From DATGHS01 sp035307785 (GTDB taxonomy: Bacteria; Planctomycetota; Planctomycetia; Gemmatales; Gemmataceae): a stretch of 8,332 bases of DNA. The notes beneath the pieces are model-generated. The model was not told the origin of the DNA. It saw nothing but the letters and a program-made list of their open reading frames with translations, and did no database searches. The position numbers and the translations under genes are program-made. This document shows, piece after piece, positions 6,609-8,332 of this stretch. Each line of letters opens with the position of its first letter. Position 1 is the first letter of the stretch. Location of the stretch: contig DATGHS010000356.1 in NCBI GenBank assembly GCA_035307785.1, positions 1-8,332 of the forward strand. The letters are read 5' to 3'.

Positions 6609-7115
6609 ATGCGAACAAAAATATACTGGATTCCCGGTCCTTGGGCGGGACGCCTGGCAATCGCCCCACGCCCGCGCGGCGGCGAATGGCTGGAAGACGA
6701 AGTGACCGAATGGCGGCGCGTTGGGATCGATGTGGACGTCGCGCTTCTTAAAGAGGACGAAGTTTCCGAATTGGAGTTGCCCCGCGAGGAAGAATTCTGT
6801 CAGGCCCATGAGATTCAATTCATTTCGTTTCCAATGACCGACGGAGCGATACCGGAGTCGCGGAAGGCTGTTTGCGAATTGGTGAAAACGGTAATGGACC
6901 TTCTTTCCTCTGGCAAGTCAGTCCTGGTTCATTGTCGACAAGGATTCGGTCGCTCCGGGATAATTGCTGCGTGCCTCTGCATAGCTTCCGGCGAAACACC
7001 GGAGGCCGCTCTCGCTCGCATCGGCAGCGCTCGCGGCCATTCGGTGCCGGATACGCCGGAGCAGAAAGCATGGGTTATGGATTTCGCCAAATCCATGAGT
7101 AATCTCTACCAGTAG
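6609..7115 (+). CDS. Cysteine-based protein phosphatase (dual-specificity / CDKN3-like)
   Basis: This is a 168-residue cytosolic protein with the full PTP-loop signature HCRQGFGRSG: Cys109 is the nucleophile and Arg115 the phosphate-binding residue, followed by Ser116. The likely general acid is Asp78 in SFPMTDGAIPE, at the usual distance before the loop. The N-terminal half (IYWIPGPWAGRLAIAPRPRGG, then a WRRVGIDVDVALLKEDE stretch) resembles the compact CDKN3-like group of dual-specificity phosphatases, which remove phosphate from tyrosine, serine or threonine. The length fits a single catalytic domain with no extra domains. It starts 9 bases after hemB without a visible Shine-Dalgarno, so translation may depend on hemB. 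A Ser/Thr kinase gene follows 43 bases downstream, making a counteracting pair possible. Parts of the gene (about 6780-6990) look less GC-rich than the neighbours. The substrate is unknown, and phosphoinositide or nucleotide substrates cannot be excluded. Confidence 0.88.
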   Translation: MRTKIYWIPGPWAGRLAIAPRPRGGEWLEDEVTEWRRVGIDVDVALLKEDEVSELELPREEEFCQAHEIQFISFPMTDGAIPESRKAVCELVKTVMDLLSSGKSVLVHCRQGFGRSGIIAACLCIASGETPEAALARIGSARGHSVPDTPEQKAWVMDFAKSMSNLYQ

Positions 7116-7145
7116 AAATCCACCACGAAGGGACGCGCAATTTTC

Positions 7146-7149
7146 GGAG
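7146..7149 (+). promoter_or_regulatory. Ribosome binding site of the kinase gene
   Basis: GGAG is located 9 bases before the first of two consecutive ATG codons (7159 and 7162) and supports a start at 7159. Confidence 0.5.
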
Positions 7150-7158
7150 TTTGGCACC

Positions 7159-8332
7159 ATGATGCTGGTCGGCCAGAAAATTGGGCCGTTCGTCATCGAA
7201 AGCGAACTGGGTAGCGGGGCCATGGGGACCGTTTACCGGGCGCAGTACGTCGAGAATCCGGAAGATGGAACCTCGGGATCGGCTCGCAAGAAGATCGTTG
7301 CGCTGAAGATCATCGCCATCGCCATGGCGGGGAATGAAACCGCGCTGGCCCGCTTTGACCGCGAAGCTAACATTCTCAAGCAGTTGAAACATCCGAATAT
7401 CGTTCGCCTGTTCGCCACCGGCCGGTTCAAAGGCACGCCCTTCTTCGCCATGGAATATATCGAAGGCGAATCGCTCGACCGCAAGCTGGCCCGGAATCTG
7501 AAATTCAGTTGGGAAGAGGTCGTCGAAATCGGCAAGCAAGTCTGCGCCGCGTTGCAGCATGCCCATGAGAAAGGGATCATTCACCGCGACCTGAAGCCGT
7601 CTAACCTGATGGTGCTGGATAGCGGCACCGTAAAGCTTACCGACTTCGGCATCGCCAAGGATGTGGATGTGACGGCGCTCACCGGAGCGAATTCCACGGT
7701 CGGGACCGCCGCATACATGTCACCGGAGCAGTGCCGGGGCGAAATCAATTTGACGAACAAGTCGGACTTGTATTCGCTCGGCGTGGTGATGTTCGAACTG
7801 CTCACGGGCCACAAGCCGTTCGTGGCGGAGTCTCCTGTCGAGATGTTCATGAAGCACGTGAACGAACCGCCGCCCCGGCCCAGCCGGTTTGTGCCGGACA
7901 TTCCGATCTGGCTCGACACACTCATCATCCAGTTGATGGAGAAGGAGCCGAAGCACCGCCCGCTGAACGCTGAGATGGTGGCCAACGCGCTGAACGAGGT
8001 ATTGGAGAAAGCAGCCAAGGGTCACAGCGCCGGCGTGGACGCGGTAACAGCCCGGGCCGGGGAACGCCGGATTCAATCGAACCTGGCCGATGAAACCGAC
8101 CGCGAAGCAGCCCGAACCTTGCGTTCGGTTTTGCAGAAGAAGAAGATCCGCAAAAAAGCGCTGCCGGTTTATCGCAAATTGTGGTTCGGGGCCATCGCGG
8201 CGATCTTTTTCTTATGCGCTTTTGCCACGGTGGTTGGCTTACTGCTGCGCCCGCCGTCGGCCGCCGACCTGTACGGTCAGGCCGAGCGGAAGATGGCCAG
8301 TCCCGCCACGTACGGTGAAGCGCTGGCCGATA
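7159..8332 (+). CDS. Hanks-type Ser/Thr protein kinase with one membrane span, 3' end missing
   Basis: The frame starts at ATG 7159 and is open to the window edge, giving 391 visible residues. The kinase domain (about residues 11-285) has all key elements: glycine-rich loop LGSGAMGTVYRA (17-28), ATP-binding Lys50 in VALKII, helix-C Glu69 in FDREANILKQL, catalytic HRDLKPSN with Asp144, DFG 162-164, activation-segment end GTAAYMSPEQ (182-191), and DLYSLGVVMFELLTG. It is an RD kinase and should be active. An insert of about 15 residues (YVENPEDGTSGSARKK) separates the glycine loop from Lys50. A charged linker precedes a single membrane span at about 342-363 (FGAIAAIFFLCAFATVVGLL), after which the chain should be outside the membrane. 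The start of the outer part (ADLYGQAERKMAS) looks helical and may begin a repeat domain, but is cut. This is the PknB-like layout of a membrane sensor kinase. The substrate and signal are unknown. Confidence 0.95.
   Translation, partial: MMLVGQKIGPFVIESELGSGAMGTVYRAQYVENPEDGTSGSARKKIVALKIIAIAMAGNETALARFDREANILKQLKHPNIVRLFATGRFKGTPFFAMEYIEGESLDRKLARNLKFSWEEVVEIGKQVCAALQHAHEKGIIHRDLKPSNLMVLDSGTVKLTDFGIAKDVDVTALTGANSTVGTAAYMSPEQCRGEINLTNKSDLYSLGVVMFELLTGHKPFVAESPVEMFMKHVNEPPPRPSRFVPDIPIWLDTLIIQLMEKEPKHRPLNAEMVANALNEVLEKAAKGHSAGVDAVTARAGERRIQSNLADETDREAARTLRSVLQKKKIRKKALPVYRKLWFGAIAAIFFLCAFATVVGLLLRPPSAADLYGQAERKMASPATYGEALAD

Noticed and set aside
6597..6750. TAATG stop-start overlap at the end of hemB (ATG at 6599)
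   Set aside because: This ATG opens a frame of only about 50 codons, out of frame with the phosphatase, whose motifs fix the start at 6609.
5928..6818. Minus-strand open frame of 296 codons opposite hemB and the phosphatase start
   Set aside because: It spans two convincing opposite-strand genes, has histidine-rich composition typical of antisense shadows, and shows no recognisable domain.

Overview
The window is a GC-rich, densely coding bacterial segment with every convincing gene on the + strand: seven complete or near-complete genes plus one cut by each edge (8 in all). The gene content suggests a planctomycete: a DUF58/transglutaminase pair, a Hanks-type kinase with a single membrane span and an outside domain, many starts with weak or no Shine-Dalgarno, and an isolated palindromic element between genes. 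This assignment is inference from content and style, not from a marker gene.

Layout. Positions 1-903 hold the 3' part of a DUF58 protein, followed at 987-3326 by a TgpA-like membrane transglutaminase. Together they are the distal part of the widespread MoxR ATPase - DUF58 - transglutaminase cluster; the MoxR gene would lie upstream of the window. Positions 3384-5143 carry an isochorismatase-like cysteine hydrolase and a class V aminotransferase of the alanine/serine-glyoxylate type, joined by an ATGA stop-start overlap. A 90-base gap follows and contains the most striking non-coding structure, a perfect 25-bp inverted repeat with a 6-base loop, each arm of which is itself nearly palindromic (5157-5212). 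Next come a small protein of unknown function (5234-5605) overlapping hemB, a zinc-type porphobilinogen synthase (5598-6599), then after 9 bases a small cysteine-based protein phosphatase (6609-7115), and 43 bases later a Ser/Thr protein kinase that runs off the right edge (7159 onward).

How they fit together. The first two genes probably act at the cell envelope. The hydrolase and aminotransferase look like one metabolic unit, with an unassigned substrate for the hydrolase. hemB supplies porphobilinogen for tetrapyrrole synthesis. The phosphatase and kinase are adjacent and could be an opposing signalling pair. Short gaps and two overlaps suggest long co-transcribed runs; no convincing intrinsic terminator or sigma-70 promoter was found. 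No RNA gene, CRISPR array, insertion sequence or clear phage or defence gene is visible, and there is no gene-free stretch longer than 300 bases. I do not see strong evidence of an undescribed multi-gene system; the best leads are the nested palindrome, the hydrolase/aminotransferase pair and the phosphatase/kinase pair.
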